Shown: in pieces, positions 48,166 to 61,439 of the stretch
Position numbering within the stretch: the stretch's first letter is position 1
Layout: each line of letters opens with the position of its first letter
Assembly: GCA_026393115.1 (NCBI GenBank)
Contig: JAPLAU010000022.1
Coordinates: forward strand, 112,352-176,351
Direction: 5' to 3'
Length of the DNA stretch: 64,000 nt
DNA from: Actinomycetota bacterium
GTDB lineage: Bacteria > Actinomycetota > Actinomycetes > S36-B12 > CAIYMF01
Position numbers and translations under genes: made by a program
The notes under the pieces: model-generated
The model's input: the letters and a program-made list of their open reading frames with translations, nothing else
The model's database searches: none
Told to the model about the DNA's origin: nothing

Positions 48166-49122
48166 ATGCCCACCGGCGAGTCACGGATCCTTATTGCGCT
48201 GCTGGTGGTGGTGACGGCATTCGGAACCGTGGTGCAGTCGCGGATCAACGGCGAACTCGTCGTGATTACTCGCAATCCTTTCGAGATCGGGATTCTGAAT
48301 TTCATTGTTGGCCTTGTCGCGTGCACGATTCTCGTGGTGTCACGCCGCGCAGTGCGTACGGCGTGGACAAGAATGATGACGTTGACGCGTCGCGGGCAGA
48401 TTCGATGGTGGGAGTGTCTGGGAGGGATTTGCGGAACGTACTTCGTGACGGTGCAGTCGGGCTCAGTGCCGATTCTAGGCGTCTCCGTCTTTACAGTGGC
48501 AGTTGTTGCTGGCCAAGCAACAAATGCGGCTGTGCTCGACCGCATCGGTCTGGGCCCCGCCGGACGGCAGTCGGTGAGCGCACTGCGCATCTGCGCCGTC
48601 ATTCTCGCCATTGTTGCGGTGGTTGTCTCCGTGTCCGATCGCTTCGATCCATCACGTTTCGCCGACTCGCGACTGTCGATGGTTTTTGCGCTACTGGCGA
48701 TTTCCGCAGGCCTGGTCAGTGCGGTTCAGAGCGCGCTTAACGGCCGCGTGGCGCAGAAGGTAGGGCATGGAATGGCTGCGGGCTGGATGAACTTCGCCGT
48801 AGGCACCGTCATCGGGCTGCCAATCGCCATTGTGTTGTCTGCGGCGACCGGACGTGCGTTTGTGGCACTGCCACTTGATCGACCCTGGCTGCTGATCGGC
48901 GGGGCCCTCGCCCTGCTGTACGTCGCTACCGTCGCGTGGGCGATCCGTCCACTGGGAATCCTCGGGGCGGCGGTGCTCTCAGTCGTGGGACTGCTGCTTG
49001 GTGCGCTCGTCATTGACCTCCTGGCACCGACGCCAGGCACCCAATTCGGTTGGCATTTGGTGGTGGGTGTCCTGCTGGCGATTGCTGCGGCTGGACTCGC
49101 CGCGCTCGGACGCACCCGTTGA
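48166..49122 (+). CDS. DMT-family transporter, YdcZ (DUF606) type, copy 2
   Basis: The 318-aa paralogue of the preceding gene, with about ten helices in two halves; shared landmarks are RGQIRWWECLGGICGTYFV (copy 1: [19 protein letters not shown]) and [14 protein letters not shown] 48166 fits the leaderless promoter; an in-frame start at 48160 would add two residues. Tandem duplicates in this family may act as separate or paired transporters; the substrate is unknown. Confidence 0.85.
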   Translation: MPTGESRILIALLVVVTAFGTVVQSRINGELVVITRNPFEIGILNFIVGLVACTILVVSRRAVRTAWTRMMTLTRRGQIRWWECLGGICGTYFVTVQSGSVPILGVSVFTVAVVAGQATNAAVLDRIGLGPAGRQSVSALRICAVILAIVAVVVSVSDRFDPSRFADSRLSMVFALLAISAGLVSAVQSALNGRVAQKVGHGMAAGWMNFAVGTVIGLPIAIVLSAATGRAFVALPLDRPWLLIGGALALLYVATVAWAIRPLGILGAAVLSVVGLLLGALVIDLLAPTPGTQFGWHLVVGVLLAIAAAGLAALGRTR

Positions 49123-49147
49123 AAGCGACGAAGCGAGGCTCGGCGCT

Positions 49148-49153
49148 TAGGGT
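49148..49153 (+). promoter_or_regulatory. Leaderless -10 box for the flavin reductase gene
   Basis: TAGGGT ends 6 nt before GTG 49160, favouring that start over the in-frame GTG 49154. Confidence 0.5.
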
Positions 49154-49159
49154 GTGGTA

Positions 49160-50350
49160 GTGAACGATCTCGTGATCGCAGGCGGCGGTATCGCAGCTGC
49201 CACGCTGGTACGCGCGTTGCGCATGCTGGGCGATCAGCGTGAGATCACCGTTCTGTGCGCTGAAGCTCACCCGCCGTACGATCGGCCGCCACTGTCCAAA
49301 GAAGTACTCGCCGGTTCCATGACCGAGGCGGCGACGGAACTCTTGACTCAGAGCGATCTGGAATCGTTGGCGGTCGATCTGCGAGTCGGGGTAGCGGCGT
49401 TAAGCATCGATCCCGACACACTGCGCGTGCAGTGTTCCGACGGCACCGCCCTTGAGGCGTTAGACGTCGTGATCGCAACGGGTGCACGGGCCCGACGTGT
49501 TGCCGACTACGACGTCGAGGATTCGGTCTACTACGTGCGCACCCTGGATGATGCTCGTGCGTTGAGTGATGCGCTGAGAGTAGCGCCATCTGTCCTTGTG
49601 GTGGGCGCAGGATTTATCGGAATGGAAGTGGCTTCGACTGCGCGGCACCTCGGCTGCGACGTAACGGTGGTCGAGTTCGCTGAGGCACCGATGATGCGAC
49701 TACTCGGCGCCGAACTTGGTGCCCTCGTGTCGAGTCCAGCGATTCGGCATGGAGTCGATTTGCGGTGCTCAACGTCGGTCGTCGAATTCGTTGTCGACGG
49801 TGGACATCGTGTAGCAGTGCTTCAGGACCAATCACGGATACAGGCAGATGTGGTGGTGGTGGGTGTAGGAGTCGAGCCGGAAGTTGAGTGGCTTGCAGGT
49901 GCTGGCGTCGAGGTAGACAACGGCGTGGTCTGCGACGCGGGAGGGCGTACCTCACGTGGCGGTGTGTGGGCGATGGGCGATGTGTCTCGCTGGCCCAACG
50001 CGCTGACCGGTCAGCACGTGCGCATGGAAGCGTGGCAGGCGGCGCTCGATCAAGCCCAGGTCGTTGCGGCCAATCTGGCGCACGGCCGCGGTGTCGGCGA
50101 CCATGACGTGGTCTGGAACACCTTGCCGTACTTCTGGTCTGACCAGTTCGGCGCCACGATCCAACTCGTGGGAGTCACGGGTGACACGCGCGAGGTGTGG
50201 GAGGGCGAAGGTGGCCCCATCGTTGCTTTCGGAACTCCCGACCGAGTAACCGGACTGCTCGCCGTCGGGCACCCTCGACTGATCTCCAAAGCTCGGCGCC
50301 TCATCTCTAGTTCGGGCTCCTGGGAAGAAGTTCGCGCACTCATCGCGTGA
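49160..50350 (+). CDS. NAD(P)H-dependent ferredoxin/rubredoxin reductase (FAD)
   Basis: The 396-aa flavoprotein has the FAD motif LVIAGGGIAAATLVRALR, HPPYDRPPLSKEVLAG, the NAD motif VLVVGAGFIGMEVASTARHL, and GVWAMGDVSRWPN. A C-terminal domain contains LPYFWSDQFG. This is the putidaredoxin/BphA4-type reductase that feeds electrons to a ferredoxin for a P450 or dioxygenase. Neither a ferredoxin nor an oxygenase gene is nearby, so its partner is elsewhere. Confidence 0.9.
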   Translation: MNDLVIAGGGIAAATLVRALRMLGDQREITVLCAEAHPPYDRPPLSKEVLAGSMTEAATELLTQSDLESLAVDLRVGVAALSIDPDTLRVQCSDGTALEALDVVIATGARARRVADYDVEDSVYYVRTLDDARALSDALRVAPSVLVVGAGFIGMEVASTARHLGCDVTVVEFAEAPMMRLLGAELGALVSSPAIRHGVDLRCSTSVVEFVVDGGHRVAVLQDQSRIQADVVVVGVGVEPEVEWLAGAGVEVDNGVVCDAGGRTSRGGVWAMGDVSRWPNALTGQHVRMEAWQAALDQAQVVAANLAHGRGVGDHDVVWNTLPYFWSDQFGATIQLVGVTGDTREVWEGEGGPIVAFGTPDRVTGLLAVGHPRLISKARRLISSSGSWEEVRALIA

Positions 50351-50385
50351 GATGTCCCCCAATGCCAGCCGCGTTCGGATGGCCC

Positions 50386-50391
50386 TAGCAT
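50386..50391 (+). promoter_or_regulatory. Possible gabD -10 box
   Basis: TAGCAT lies 28 nt before ATG 50420, giving a short leader that contains GAGAGGA. Confidence 0.4.
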
Positions 50392-50419
50392 TGACTCAAC
50401 CTTGAGAGGACGTGACGCG

Positions 50420-51847
50420 ATGACTATCGCAGCCGACTTGTACATCGATGGTGAATGGGTTCCGAGCGCGAACCGCGTGGCCGTGCACGACCCGTCTGAT
50501 AACTCCGTCATCGTCGAGGTTGCCACCGCCGGACCGGCTGAGTGCGAAGCGGCCCTAGCTGCCGCAGACGGCGCGAAGGAATCCTGGGCTGCGACTGCGC
50601 CGCGTGTTCGCGGTGAGATTTTGCGGCGCGCCTACGAGATCATGACCGCCGAAGCCGACCGCTTCGCTGAACTAGTCACGCGCGAAAACGGCAAGGTCCT
50701 CTCCGACGCCAAGGGCGAGGTGGCCTACGCCGCCGAGTTCTTCCGCTGGTTCTCAGAAGAAGCCGTTCGCATCTCTGGTGACTTCCGCATGGCGCCCGCA
50801 GGTGACAAGCGCATCCTGGTCACGCACCAGCCCGTAGGGCCGTCGTTGCTCATCACGCCGTGGAATTTCCCCGCGGCGATGGCCACTCGTAAGATCGGTC
50901 CCGCGCTCGCGGCTGGTTGCACCATGGTGCTCAAGCCGGCGACAGAGACACCTCTCACGACCCTGGCGGTTGTTGAAGTGCTCGAGCGCGCTGGTCTGCC
51001 CAAGGGTGTACTCAACGTCATTCTGCCGGTTCCGGTGGGTTCGCAGATCTCTGCGATGCTGCACGATCCGCGCATCACCAACTTGTCGTTCACGGGTTCC
51101 ACCGAAGTCGGGCGGCACCTGGCCCACGAGTGTGCTGACCGCATCGTGCGTACGTCGCTTGAACTTGGTGGCAATGCGCCGCTGATTGTGCTCAGCGATG
51201 CCGACATCGACAAAGCAGTGGCCGGCGCGATGATCGCCAAGATGCGCAACGGTGGCTCGGCCTGTACTGCGGCCAACCGCTTCATCGTGGCGCGCGAAGT
51301 AGCCGACGAATTCAGCAAGGCGTTCAGCAAGGCGATGGCCGCTCTTGTGATGGGCCCGGGGCTGGCGGCAGGAAGCCAACTCGGACCGCTCGTCTCGGTC
51401 ACCGAGCGAAACAAGGTGGCCGAGCTCGTCACCATGGCGCTCGACGAAGGTGCGGTGGCACTCACCGGCGGAGCGGTTCCCGATGGCGGCGGCGCTTTCT
51501 ACCCGGCCACCGTGCTCAGCGGTGTGTCCTCTGATGCGACGATCCTCGATCACGAGATCTTCGGTCCCGTGGCACCGATCGTCGTCGTCGACTCTGATGA
51601 AGAAGCCATCGCACTCGCGAACAGGACCGAATACGGACTGATCAGCTATGTGTTCAGCGAGAACCTTGGCCGTGCGCTGAAGGTCGCAGAAGGCATGGAG
51701 TCGGGCATGGTCGCCATCAACCGCGGAGTCATCTCCGACCCGGCAGCACCCTTCGGTGGCATGAAGCAGAGCGGTATGGGCCGCGAGGGTGGATTCGATG
51801 GAATTCACGAGTTCCTTGAGACCAAGTACATCGGCTTCGAGCTCTAA
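50420..51847 (+). CDS. gabD: NAD(P)-dependent succinate-semialdehyde dehydrogenase
   Basis: The 475-aa aldehyde dehydrogenase (ATG 50420 with GAGAGGA upstream) has TPWNFPAAMATRKIGPALAA, LKPATETPLTTLAV, FTGSTEVGRHL, the catalytic Glu in LELGGNAPLIV and the catalytic Cys in GGSACTAANRF. The motif pattern matches class I succinate-semialdehyde dehydrogenases, which feed GABA-derived carbon into the TCA cycle; other semialdehyde substrates are possible. GabT is not in the window. Confidence 0.9.
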   Translation: MTIAADLYIDGEWVPSANRVAVHDPSDNSVIVEVATAGPAECEAALAAADGAKESWAATAPRVRGEILRRAYEIMTAEADRFAELVTRENGKVLSDAKGEVAYAAEFFRWFSEEAVRISGDFRMAPAGDKRILVTHQPVGPSLLITPWNFPAAMATRKIGPALAAGCTMVLKPATETPLTTLAVVEVLERAGLPKGVLNVILPVPVGSQISAMLHDPRITNLSFTGSTEVGRHLAHECADRIVRTSLELGGNAPLIVLSDADIDKAVAGAMIAKMRNGGSACTAANRFIVAREVADEFSKAFSKAMAALVMGPGLAAGSQLGPLVSVTERNKVAELVTMALDEGAVALTGGAVPDGGGAFYPATVLSGVSSDATILDHEIFGPVAPIVVVDSDEEAIALANRTEYGLISYVFSENLGRALKVAEGMESGMVAINRGVISDPAAPFGGMKQSGMGREGGFDGIHEFLETKYIGFEL

Positions 51848-51896
51848 TCACGACGCGCGAGAGACGCGAGCGAACTGACATGACAAGATCGGCTTC

Positions 51897-52748
51897 GTGA
51901 CCGCGACCATTCTTGACGGCAAGCAGACAGCAAGCGACATCAAATCCGAACTCGCGATCAGGGTCTCAGCCCTGCGCGAGCGGGGTATCGTCCCCGGTCT
52001 CGGAACTGTGCTCGTCGGGGATGATCCCGGTAGCCGCTCGTATGTGGGCGGTAAGCATCGTGACTGTGCCGAGGTCGGAATCGAGTCGATTCGCGTCGAC
52101 CTTCCTGATACAGCGACGCAGGCCGATGTTGAGGAAGCCGTGGCGGCGCTCAATGCTGACCCTGCCTGCACCGGCTACATCGTGCAACTGCCACTGCCCA
52201 AGGGACTCGATTCCAATTGGGTACTTGAACTGATGAGCCCGAACAAGGACGCCGACGGATTGCATCCGACCAACCTTGGTCGGCTGGTACTTGGCACCCC
52301 CGCGCCCCTGCCGTGCACTCCGCGCGGAATTGTTGAACTGCTGCGACGGTACGACGTTGAACTCAACGGTGCTGAAGTGTGTGTCGTCGGCCGAGGTGTC
52401 ACGGTGGGCCGCCCGCTCGGACTGTTGCTGACCCGTCGTTCTGAGAACTCCACCGTGACGTTGTGCCACACAGGAACGCGCGATCTTGCCGATCACGCCC
52501 GCCGCGCTGACGTGATCGTTGCGGCCGCTGGCGTTCCCGGCATCATCACTGCCAACATGGTGCGACCCGGTGCGGCCGTGCTCGATGTCGGCATTACACG
52601 TACAGACGCCGGACTCGTGGGAGATGTTCACCCTGACGTGATGGAGGTAGCCGGTTTCGTTGCGCCGATGCCTGGTGGTGTCGGCCCGATGACGCGGGCG
52701 ATGCTACTGATGAATGTGGTCGAGCAGGCCGAACGGTCGGCTCAGTAA
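51897..52748 (+). CDS. folD: Methylenetetrahydrofolate dehydrogenase/cyclohydrolase
   Basis: FolD interconverts 5,10-methylene- and 10-formyl-tetrahydrofolate, feeding PurN and PurH. The 283-aa product has the catalytic-site [45 protein letters not shown] and [17 protein letters not shown] 51897 has a weak -10 (CAAGAT) ending 7 nt upstream, consistent with another leaderless start. It is convergent with the DUF3017 gene. Confidence 0.96.
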   Translation: MTATILDGKQTASDIKSELAIRVSALRERGIVPGLGTVLVGDDPGSRSYVGGKHRDCAEVGIESIRVDLPDTATQADVEEAVAALNADPACTGYIVQLPLPKGLDSNWVLELMSPNKDADGLHPTNLGRLVLGTPAPLPCTPRGIVELLRRYDVELNGAEVCVVGRGVTVGRPLGLLLTRRSENSTVTLCHTGTRDLADHARRADVIVAAAGVPGIITANMVRPGAAVLDVGITRTDAGLVGDVHPDVMEVAGFVAPMPGGVGPMTRAMLLMNVVEQAERSAQ

Positions 52749-52756
52749 CCGAGAAC

Positions 52757-54226
<1,470 letters not shown>

Positions 54227-54275
54227 CCGCCGGGCCGCGACGCGCGGTCCGTTTCACCCGAATCAAGGAGTAGCA

Positions 54276-55490
54276 GTGTCGAAGATTAAGGTCGCAAACC
54301 CCGTTGTCGAACTCGACGGCGATGAGATGACCCGCATCATCTGGACCTTCATCAAGGAGCAGCTGGTCCTGCCGTACCTTGACATTGACCTGCAGTACTT
54401 CGACTTGGGTGTTGAGAACCGTGATGCTACCGACGACCAGGTGACGATTGATTCAGCGCTGGCGATCCAGAAGGTGGGTGTCGGCGTGAAGTGCGCCACC
54501 ATCACCCCCGATGAGGCGCGCGTTGACGAGTTCGGCCTGAAGAAGATGTGGAAGTCGCCGAACGGAACGATTCGAAACATTCTCGGCGGCGTCATCTTCC
54601 GCGAGCCGATCATCATCAGCAACATCCCGCGTCTGGTGCCGGGATGGACCAAGCCTGTGGTGGTCGGTCGTCACGCTTTCGGAGACCAGTACAAGGCCAC
54701 TGACTTTGTGGTGCCCAGTGCCGGAACTCTCACGATGACGTTCACGCCCACCGATGGCTCAGAACCTATGGAATTCAACGTGTTTGACTTCCCGGGTGGC
54801 GGCGTTGCGATGGGTATGTACAACCTCGACGACTCTATTCGCGACTTCGCGCGCGCGTCGCTGCGGTACGGACTCAACCGTCAGTACCCCGTATACCTGT
54901 CAACCAAGAACACCATCCTCAAGGCATACGACGGTCGCTTCAAGGATCTGTTCGCCGAGGTGTTCGAGAACGAGTTCAAGGATGAGTTCTCCGCGGCGGG
55001 TATCACCTACGAGCACCGTCTCATCGATGACATGGTCGCTGCTTCACTGAAGTGGGAGGGCGGCTACGTCTGGGCATGCAAGAACTACGACGGTGACGTA
55101 CAGAGCGACACCATCGCCCAGGGCTTCGGTTCACTCGGTTTGATGACCAGCGTGCTGATGACTCCTGACGGCCGCACGGTCGAAGCTGAGGCGGCGCACG
55201 GCACAGTGACTCGTCACTTCCGCCAGCACCAGAAGGGTGAGCCCACGTCGACCAACCCGATTGCTTCCATCTTCGCGTGGACGCGTGGGTTGGCGCACCG
55301 CGGTGCCCTCGACGGAACTCCGGAAGTCACGGCGTTCGCTGACACTCTCGAGCGTGTGTGCATCGAGACGGTCGAGTCCGGCGCGATGACTAAGGACCTC
55401 GCACTGCTCGTTGGGCCCGACCAGCCGTGGCAGACCACCGAGGAGTTCCTCGCCTCGATCGATGCCAACCTGCAGCGCGCACTCGCCTGA
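54276..55490 (+). CDS. icd: NADP-dependent isocitrate dehydrogenase (homodimeric, type II)
   Basis: The 404-aa enzyme starts at GTG 54276 (AAGGAG upstream). It shows [37 protein letters not shown] and [16 protein letters not shown], the hallmarks of the eukaryote-like type II enzyme rather than the E. coli type. It converts isocitrate to 2-oxoglutarate and produces NADPH. It is 49 nt downstream of mdh and may be cotranscribed. Confidence 0.96.
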   Translation: MSKIKVANPVVELDGDEMTRIIWTFIKEQLVLPYLDIDLQYFDLGVENRDATDDQVTIDSALAIQKVGVGVKCATITPDEARVDEFGLKKMWKSPNGTIRNILGGVIFREPIIISNIPRLVPGWTKPVVVGRHAFGDQYKATDFVVPSAGTLTMTFTPTDGSEPMEFNVFDFPGGGVAMGMYNLDDSIRDFARASLRYGLNRQYPVYLSTKNTILKAYDGRFKDLFAEVFENEFKDEFSAAGITYEHRLIDDMVAASLKWEGGYVWACKNYDGDVQSDTIAQGFGSLGLMTSVLMTPDGRTVEAEAAHGTVTRHFRQHQKGEPTSTNPIASIFAWTRGLAHRGALDGTPEVTAFADTLERVCIETVESGAMTKDLALLVGPDQPWQTTEEFLASIDANLQRALA

Positions 55491-55495
55491 CGCGC

Positions 55496-56344
55496 GTGGC
55501 CCGTACCTCAAAGCCGGCGGTTGTCGGCTGGAGCGCGGTCACGGCCAACGTCAACGGAATCCGTGCCGCATCGCGGCGCGGTGGGTTGGCGTGGCTCGCT
55601 GACAGTTCAGCCGATGTCATCTGCTTACAAGAGGTGCGTGCCACCCACGAACAAGTACACGAAGTATTGGCCGATGCGCGACTCGACCATCTTCACGTCT
55701 CACACAGTCCTGCCTCAGCGCTTGGACGTTCCGGTGTTGCCGTACTGTCACCGCAGCCCCAGTCGGCAGTTCGTATCGGGTTGGGGCACGCAGACTTCGA
55801 CGAGCAGGGCCGCTGGATCGAGGTTGATGTTCTCAGTCCGTTTGGCATTGTCACTGTGGTGTCGGTGTACGTGCACACCGGAGAGGCAGCGACACCGAAA
55901 CAGGATGAGAAGCAGGCCTTCCTCAGTGAAATGGACAAGCGGCTCGCCGCACTACTCAAGCGTGCCAAGCGCCGTGGATCGCATGTGCTGGTGTCGGGTG
56001 ATTTCAACATTGCACACCATGAGGTCGACATCAAGAACTGGAAAGGTAACCGCGGCAAGTCGGGATTCTTACCTGAAGAACGCACGCACCTCGACCGGTG
56101 GGCCGCTCTCGGGCTTGTCGATCTGGGCCGGTCACTCGGCGGCCCGGGTCCGGGGCCGTACACATGGTGGTCGTGGCGCGGGCGTGGATTCGATACCGAT
56201 GGTGGGTGGCGCATCGACTACACCCTGGCCTCACCTGAACTTGCGCAACTGGCAACCTCGGCCGAGGTGGGCAAGGCTGCCACGTACGCCGAGCGATGGA
56301 GTGACCATGCTCCACTCACCGTCAGGTTTACCGCTGCGCGATAG
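55496..56344 (+). CDS. xthA: Exodeoxyribonuclease III
   Basis: The 282-aa AP endonuclease/exonuclease III has VTANVNGIRAASRRGG, CLQEVRATHEQVHE with the metal-binding Glu, VSGDFNIAHHEVDIKNWKGN and the catalytic SDHAPLTV. It cleaves abasic sites in base-excision repair. GTG 55496 is 5 nt after the icd stop, so it is probably cotranscribed; the frame is open further upstream within icd. Confidence 0.95.
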   Translation: MARTSKPAVVGWSAVTANVNGIRAASRRGGLAWLADSSADVICLQEVRATHEQVHEVLADARLDHLHVSHSPASALGRSGVAVLSPQPQSAVRIGLGHADFDEQGRWIEVDVLSPFGIVTVVSVYVHTGEAATPKQDEKQAFLSEMDKRLAALLKRAKRRGSHVLVSGDFNIAHHEVDIKNWKGNRGKSGFLPEERTHLDRWAALGLVDLGRSLGGPGPGPYTWWSWRGRGFDTDGGWRIDYTLASPELAQLATSAEVGKAATYAERWSDHAPLTVRFTAAR

Positions 56345-56347
56345 CCT
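56342..56347 (+). promoter_or_regulatory. Leaderless -10 box before the mini-ORF
   Basis: TAGCCT ends 6 nt before ATG 56354. It overlaps the xthA stop codon (56342-56344). Confidence 0.5.
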
Positions 56348-56353
56348 GTTGTG

Positions 56354-56385
56354 ATGATCGCCCGAGCCCGTGTTGAGCACGCGCG

Positions 56386-56389
<4 letters not shown>
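56354..56389 (+). CDS. Leaderless 11-codon ORF coupled to CNNM/CorC gene
   Basis: The peptide would be MIARARVEHAR, with three arginines. Its ATG stands 6 nt after a -10 box and has no ribosome site; its TGA overlaps the next ATG in ATGA. It is too short to judge by composition. The arrangement is what a leader peptide or translational coupler would look like. It could also be chance, since the big gene has no other ribosome site of its own. Confidence 0.45.
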
Positions 56390-58748
<2,359 letters not shown>

Positions 58749-58758
58749 GTCTGCGACT

Positions 58759-59313
58759 GTGCGTGACCCTCTCGTGGTGGGGGTCGCCATCAGCGTGCCG
58801 CCGCCGTGGGGTGAGCAGTTGGCGCAGGCTCGCACTCGTTTCACCGATTCGACTGCGTCTGCCGTGACGCCGCACATCACCGTGTTAGCTCCCACGCTGG
58901 TTCCCGCGTGGCAACTCGATTCAGTGCAAGCGCACCTCGCGCGAGTAGCGCAGGACTGCCCGGCATTCGACGTGCGACTGCGTGGCACGGCGACGTTCCG
59001 ACCGGTGTCTCCCGTGGTGTTCCTTTCCGTGGTTGAAGGCATCAGTGGATGTGAGCGGCTTGAGCGGTTAGTGCGGTCAGGGGTGTTGTTGCGTCGCCGC
59101 CCCTTCCCATTTCACCCGCATGTCACGGTGGCTCACGATGTCTCCGACCAACTTCTCGATGAGGCGTATGTCAGCCTCGATGACTTCAGCGCGCGATTTC
59201 GAGCTGAGTCATTCACGCTGTCGAGTCAGGATGGATCAGGGTGTTGGACCGTGCTGGCCGATTACCCGCTGAGGGGCGCCTCGCTAGGCCCCGCTCGCAA
59301 CCGGCGCGACTAA
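58759..59313 (+). CDS. 2'-5' RNA ligase/2H phosphoesterase family protein
   Basis: The 184-aa product (from GTG 58759) has two His-x-Thr motifs, TPHITVLAP and HPHVTVAHD, about 85 residues apart, as in the 2H phosphoesterase superfamily. The substrate is unknown; family members act on 2',3'-cyclic or 2'-5'-linked RNA. Start is uncertain: GTG 58735 gives eight more residues and overlaps trpS by 14 nt. Its stop shares bases with that of the convergent carboxypeptidase gene. Confidence 0.8.
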   Translation: MRDPLVVGVAISVPPPWGEQLAQARTRFTDSTASAVTPHITVLAPTLVPAWQLDSVQAHLARVAQDCPAFDVRLRGTATFRPVSPVVFLSVVEGISGCERLERLVRSGVLLRRRPFPFHPHVTVAHDVSDQLLDEAYVSLDDFSARFRAESFTLSSQDGSGCWTVLADYPLRGASLGPARNRRD

Positions 59314-60590
59314 GACAGCGCGTCGACGTCGGCGTGCTCGCCCTCGGAGGTTTGGGTGGGCAAGCGGTCAGCGTCGGGACGAACTGGTGTCTGCGAGTGA
59401 GAGAGTGGCGCAGGTGGCCTCAGTGCTCGGTAGCGCAGATACACAATGACTGCGCCGATGACAACGAGTGCGATGAGTAGCCAGCGCCAGATCGGGATTC
59501 CGGAATTGGCTGGTTGAGGGGTCGCGACATCAACTGTCTCGGCGGTGGCCGCTAGTTCGACGGCGGCATCGGAATCGCCGGCAGCGGCGGCACTGGCCAG
59601 TTGCCCATCGGTGAGGGGGGCGACGAGCTGTCCGATGGGCTGGAGTTCGTCAGCGTGCTTGAAACCCCAGTTGAACAGCGTGCGCGCGGCATCTTCTGTG
59701 GGCCCGTCAATGCGGAACATCGACACCAACAAGGTGCGATCGCCGTGCTTAACGGCCGTCCAGTACGTGCGATGCGCCTCGGTGGTGAAACCTGTCTTGC
59801 CGGCCACGACGCCGGGGTAGCCGTGGTTGAGAAGCCGGTTTTCGCCGAAGATCGTGTGGGTGCGGCGCTTTCCATCAGTGACATCAACGTCAGGGAAGGC
59901 GTAGGTGGTGGTGCTCGAGATGCCGACGAACTCGGGAATTGCGAGAGCTTGTCGTCCGATCAGCGCCATGTCGTAGGCCGAGGTCCATTGACCATCGTGA
60001 TCGAGACCACTGGGGGACTTCGCCGAGGTGTCGTAAGCCTGGAGTCGGGCAGCCTTGGCGTTCATCTGGTCGATGGTCTCTTGGAACCCACCATTGGCGT
60101 TGGCCAGTGCGCTGGCGGCATCGTTTGCCGAGGGCAGCAGGAGCGCGTGCCATAACTGGTCGATCGTGTAATTGACCCCGATGGCCAGGCCCACCGCGCT
60201 ACCGTCGGCCGTGGTGTCGGCCTTGACGGGCTTGTAGGTGGCCTGTGGCTTGAGTCGGGGCATCAGGGTGATGGCGGTGAGGGTCTTGAGCGTTGAGGCC
60301 GGACGGTAACGCGCGTGCGGTGCCTTCGCGGCGAGAATCTCACCGGTGTCGGCATCGGCCAGGAGCCATGAAGCGGCGCCCATCTCCGGGGGGTTGAACT
60401 TCGCACCGGCAACGGGTTTGTAGACGACCGTGGTTCCGGTGAGCAGGGCACCGCCGATCGGGGTCTTGCCCGGTCGAGCGGGAGGCCCCGGAACCGACTC
60501 GGTGGCCTGTGCGGGTGCGGTGGCACACAGCACAATGAGGGCCCCGAGAACAGAGGCCCCCAATCGGGTGACACGCGCGCGGCTGGACAT
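59310..60590 (-). CDS. D-alanyl-D-alanine carboxypeptidase, DacC/PBP5-like
   Basis: The start is ATG 60590 (MSSRARVTRLGASV), giving a signal peptide cut near AQATES; the frame is open upstream but lacks it. The 426-aa enzyme has SxxK in PASTLKTL, SxN in LLPSANDAA and KTG in VAGKTGFTTEAH, all of the active site. A C-terminal Ala-rich stem and a membrane helix follow (IPIWRWLLIALVVIGAVIVYL). It trims the terminal D-Ala of pentapeptides outside the membrane. It appears leaderless. Stop codons overlap the 2H phosphoesterase gene (CTAA). Confidence 0.93.
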   Translation of the reverse strand: MSSRARVTRLGASVLGALIVLCATAPAQATESVPGPPARPGKTPIGGALLTGTTVVYKPVAGAKFNPPEMGAASWLLADADTGEILAAKAPHARYRPASTLKTLTAITLMPRLKPQATYKPVKADTTADGSAVGLAIGVNYTIDQLWHALLLPSANDAASALANANGGFQETIDQMNAKAARLQAYDTSAKSPSGLDHDGQWTSAYDMALIGRQALAIPEFVGISSTTTYAFPDVDVTDGKRRTHTIFGENRLLNHGYPGVVAGKTGFTTEAHRTYWTAVKHGDRTLLVSMFRIDGPTEDAARTLFNWGFKHADELQPIGQLVAPLTDGQLASAAAAGDSDAAVELAATAETVDVATPQPANSGIPIWRWLLIALVVIGAVIVYLRYRALRPPAPLSHSQTPVRPDADRLPTQTSEGEHADVDALS

Positions 60591-60597
60591 CGGTTCT

Positions 60598-60603
60598 AGG
60601 GTA
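60598..60603 (-). promoter_or_regulatory. Leaderless -10 box for the carboxypeptidase gene
   Basis: On the minus strand TACCCT (60603-60598) ends 7 nt before ATG 60590. This supports 60590 as the true start. Confidence 0.55.
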
Positions 60604-60710
60604 CGTGACCGTCGCAACTGCCTCGCCTAGCGACTCGCGCTGCACCACCGCCCTACGGTCAATTCAGAGCGCGCCATTACCCTGAAGGCGCCATCGCTCG
60701 TGATGGCCTG

Positions 60711-61373
60711 ATGAGTTCGGAGTATGCGGTGGCTCAGGCTTTACCCGTGGTGATCGTCGGTGGCGGTGGTCACTCGCTGGCGACTCGGCGCACTCTGCTT
60801 GAGTCGAACGAGGCGGTGGGGCCGCGCTGCGACATCCTCGGCTTCATCGATGACAACGAAGGCGACCTGCCGCTGCGGCAACTTGGCGTGCCCTACCTCG
60901 GCCCCATCGACGGCTCGACTGTGTTCGACGCCTACTACGTGCTCGGGTTGGGTTACCCCTGGAGTCGTGCTGCGATGCGGCCGAGAGTAGAGGGCCGATT
61001 CCTAGACGCCCTTCCGGGAGTAGTGCACAACGCTGCATACATTGATGACGGCCTGATCCTCGGCAAGGGAGTCACGGTCGCTCGCACGGCTCTGCTCCAG
61101 CCGTTCGTGACGATTGGGGCGCATGCCCACGTGTCTGCCCAGACTGTGGTGGCACACGGCTGCGTGCTGGGCAACTACGTCTCAGTATCGCCCGGTGCGA
61201 TGCTTGCAGGAGGCGTGGTGGTGGGCGAAGGGGTCGAGATCGGCATGAATGCGTCGGTGCTGCCCGGTGTGAAAATTGGTGATGGTGCGCGAGTCGGTTC
61301 CGGGGCTGTGGTGACGAAGGATGTGGCGGCGGGTGCCGTAGTAGTGGGCATACCCGCTCGGCTCGTGGGGTGA
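60711..61373 (+). CDS. NeuD-family hexapeptide acyltransferase
   Basis: The 220-aa protein has an N-terminal Rossmann-like nucleotide domain (PVVIVGGGGHSLATRRTL, FIDDNEGDLPLRQLGVPYLG) and a left-handed beta-helix built from hexapeptide repeats (IGAHAHVSAQTVVAHG, VVVGEGVEIGMNASVLPGVK). It ends GIPARLVG. This is the NeuD/PglD layout that acetylates sialic acids or amino sugars. It is the first of a putative surface-sugar set, with the following genes on the opposite strand. A -10-like TACCCT lies near 60679. Confidence 0.85.
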   Translation: MSSEYAVAQALPVVIVGGGGHSLATRRTLLESNEAVGPRCDILGFIDDNEGDLPLRQLGVPYLGPIDGSTVFDAYYVLGLGYPWSRAAMRPRVEGRFLDALPGVVHNAAYIDDGLILGKGVTVARTALLQPFVTIGAHAHVSAQTVVAHGCVLGNYVSVSPGAMLAGGVVVGEGVEIGMNASVLPGVKIGDGARVGSGAVVTKDVAAGAVVVGIPARLVG

Positions 61374-61379
61374 GGGCAC

Positions 61380-61428
61380 AGCCCCATCTCTGAAATGCGC
61401 GCGAGCGCGAGGAACGAGCGTTGGGGCT
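61380..61428. terminator. Bidirectional hairpin between convergent genes
   Basis: AGCCCCA (61380-61386) pairs with TGGGGCT (61422-61428) across a GC-rich loop that can fold further. It lies between the NeuD-like gene and the minus-strand methyltransferase, 66 nt apart. No T-tract on either side, so the call is tentative. Confidence 0.45.
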
Positions 61429-61439
61429 CAGGTCGTGGC

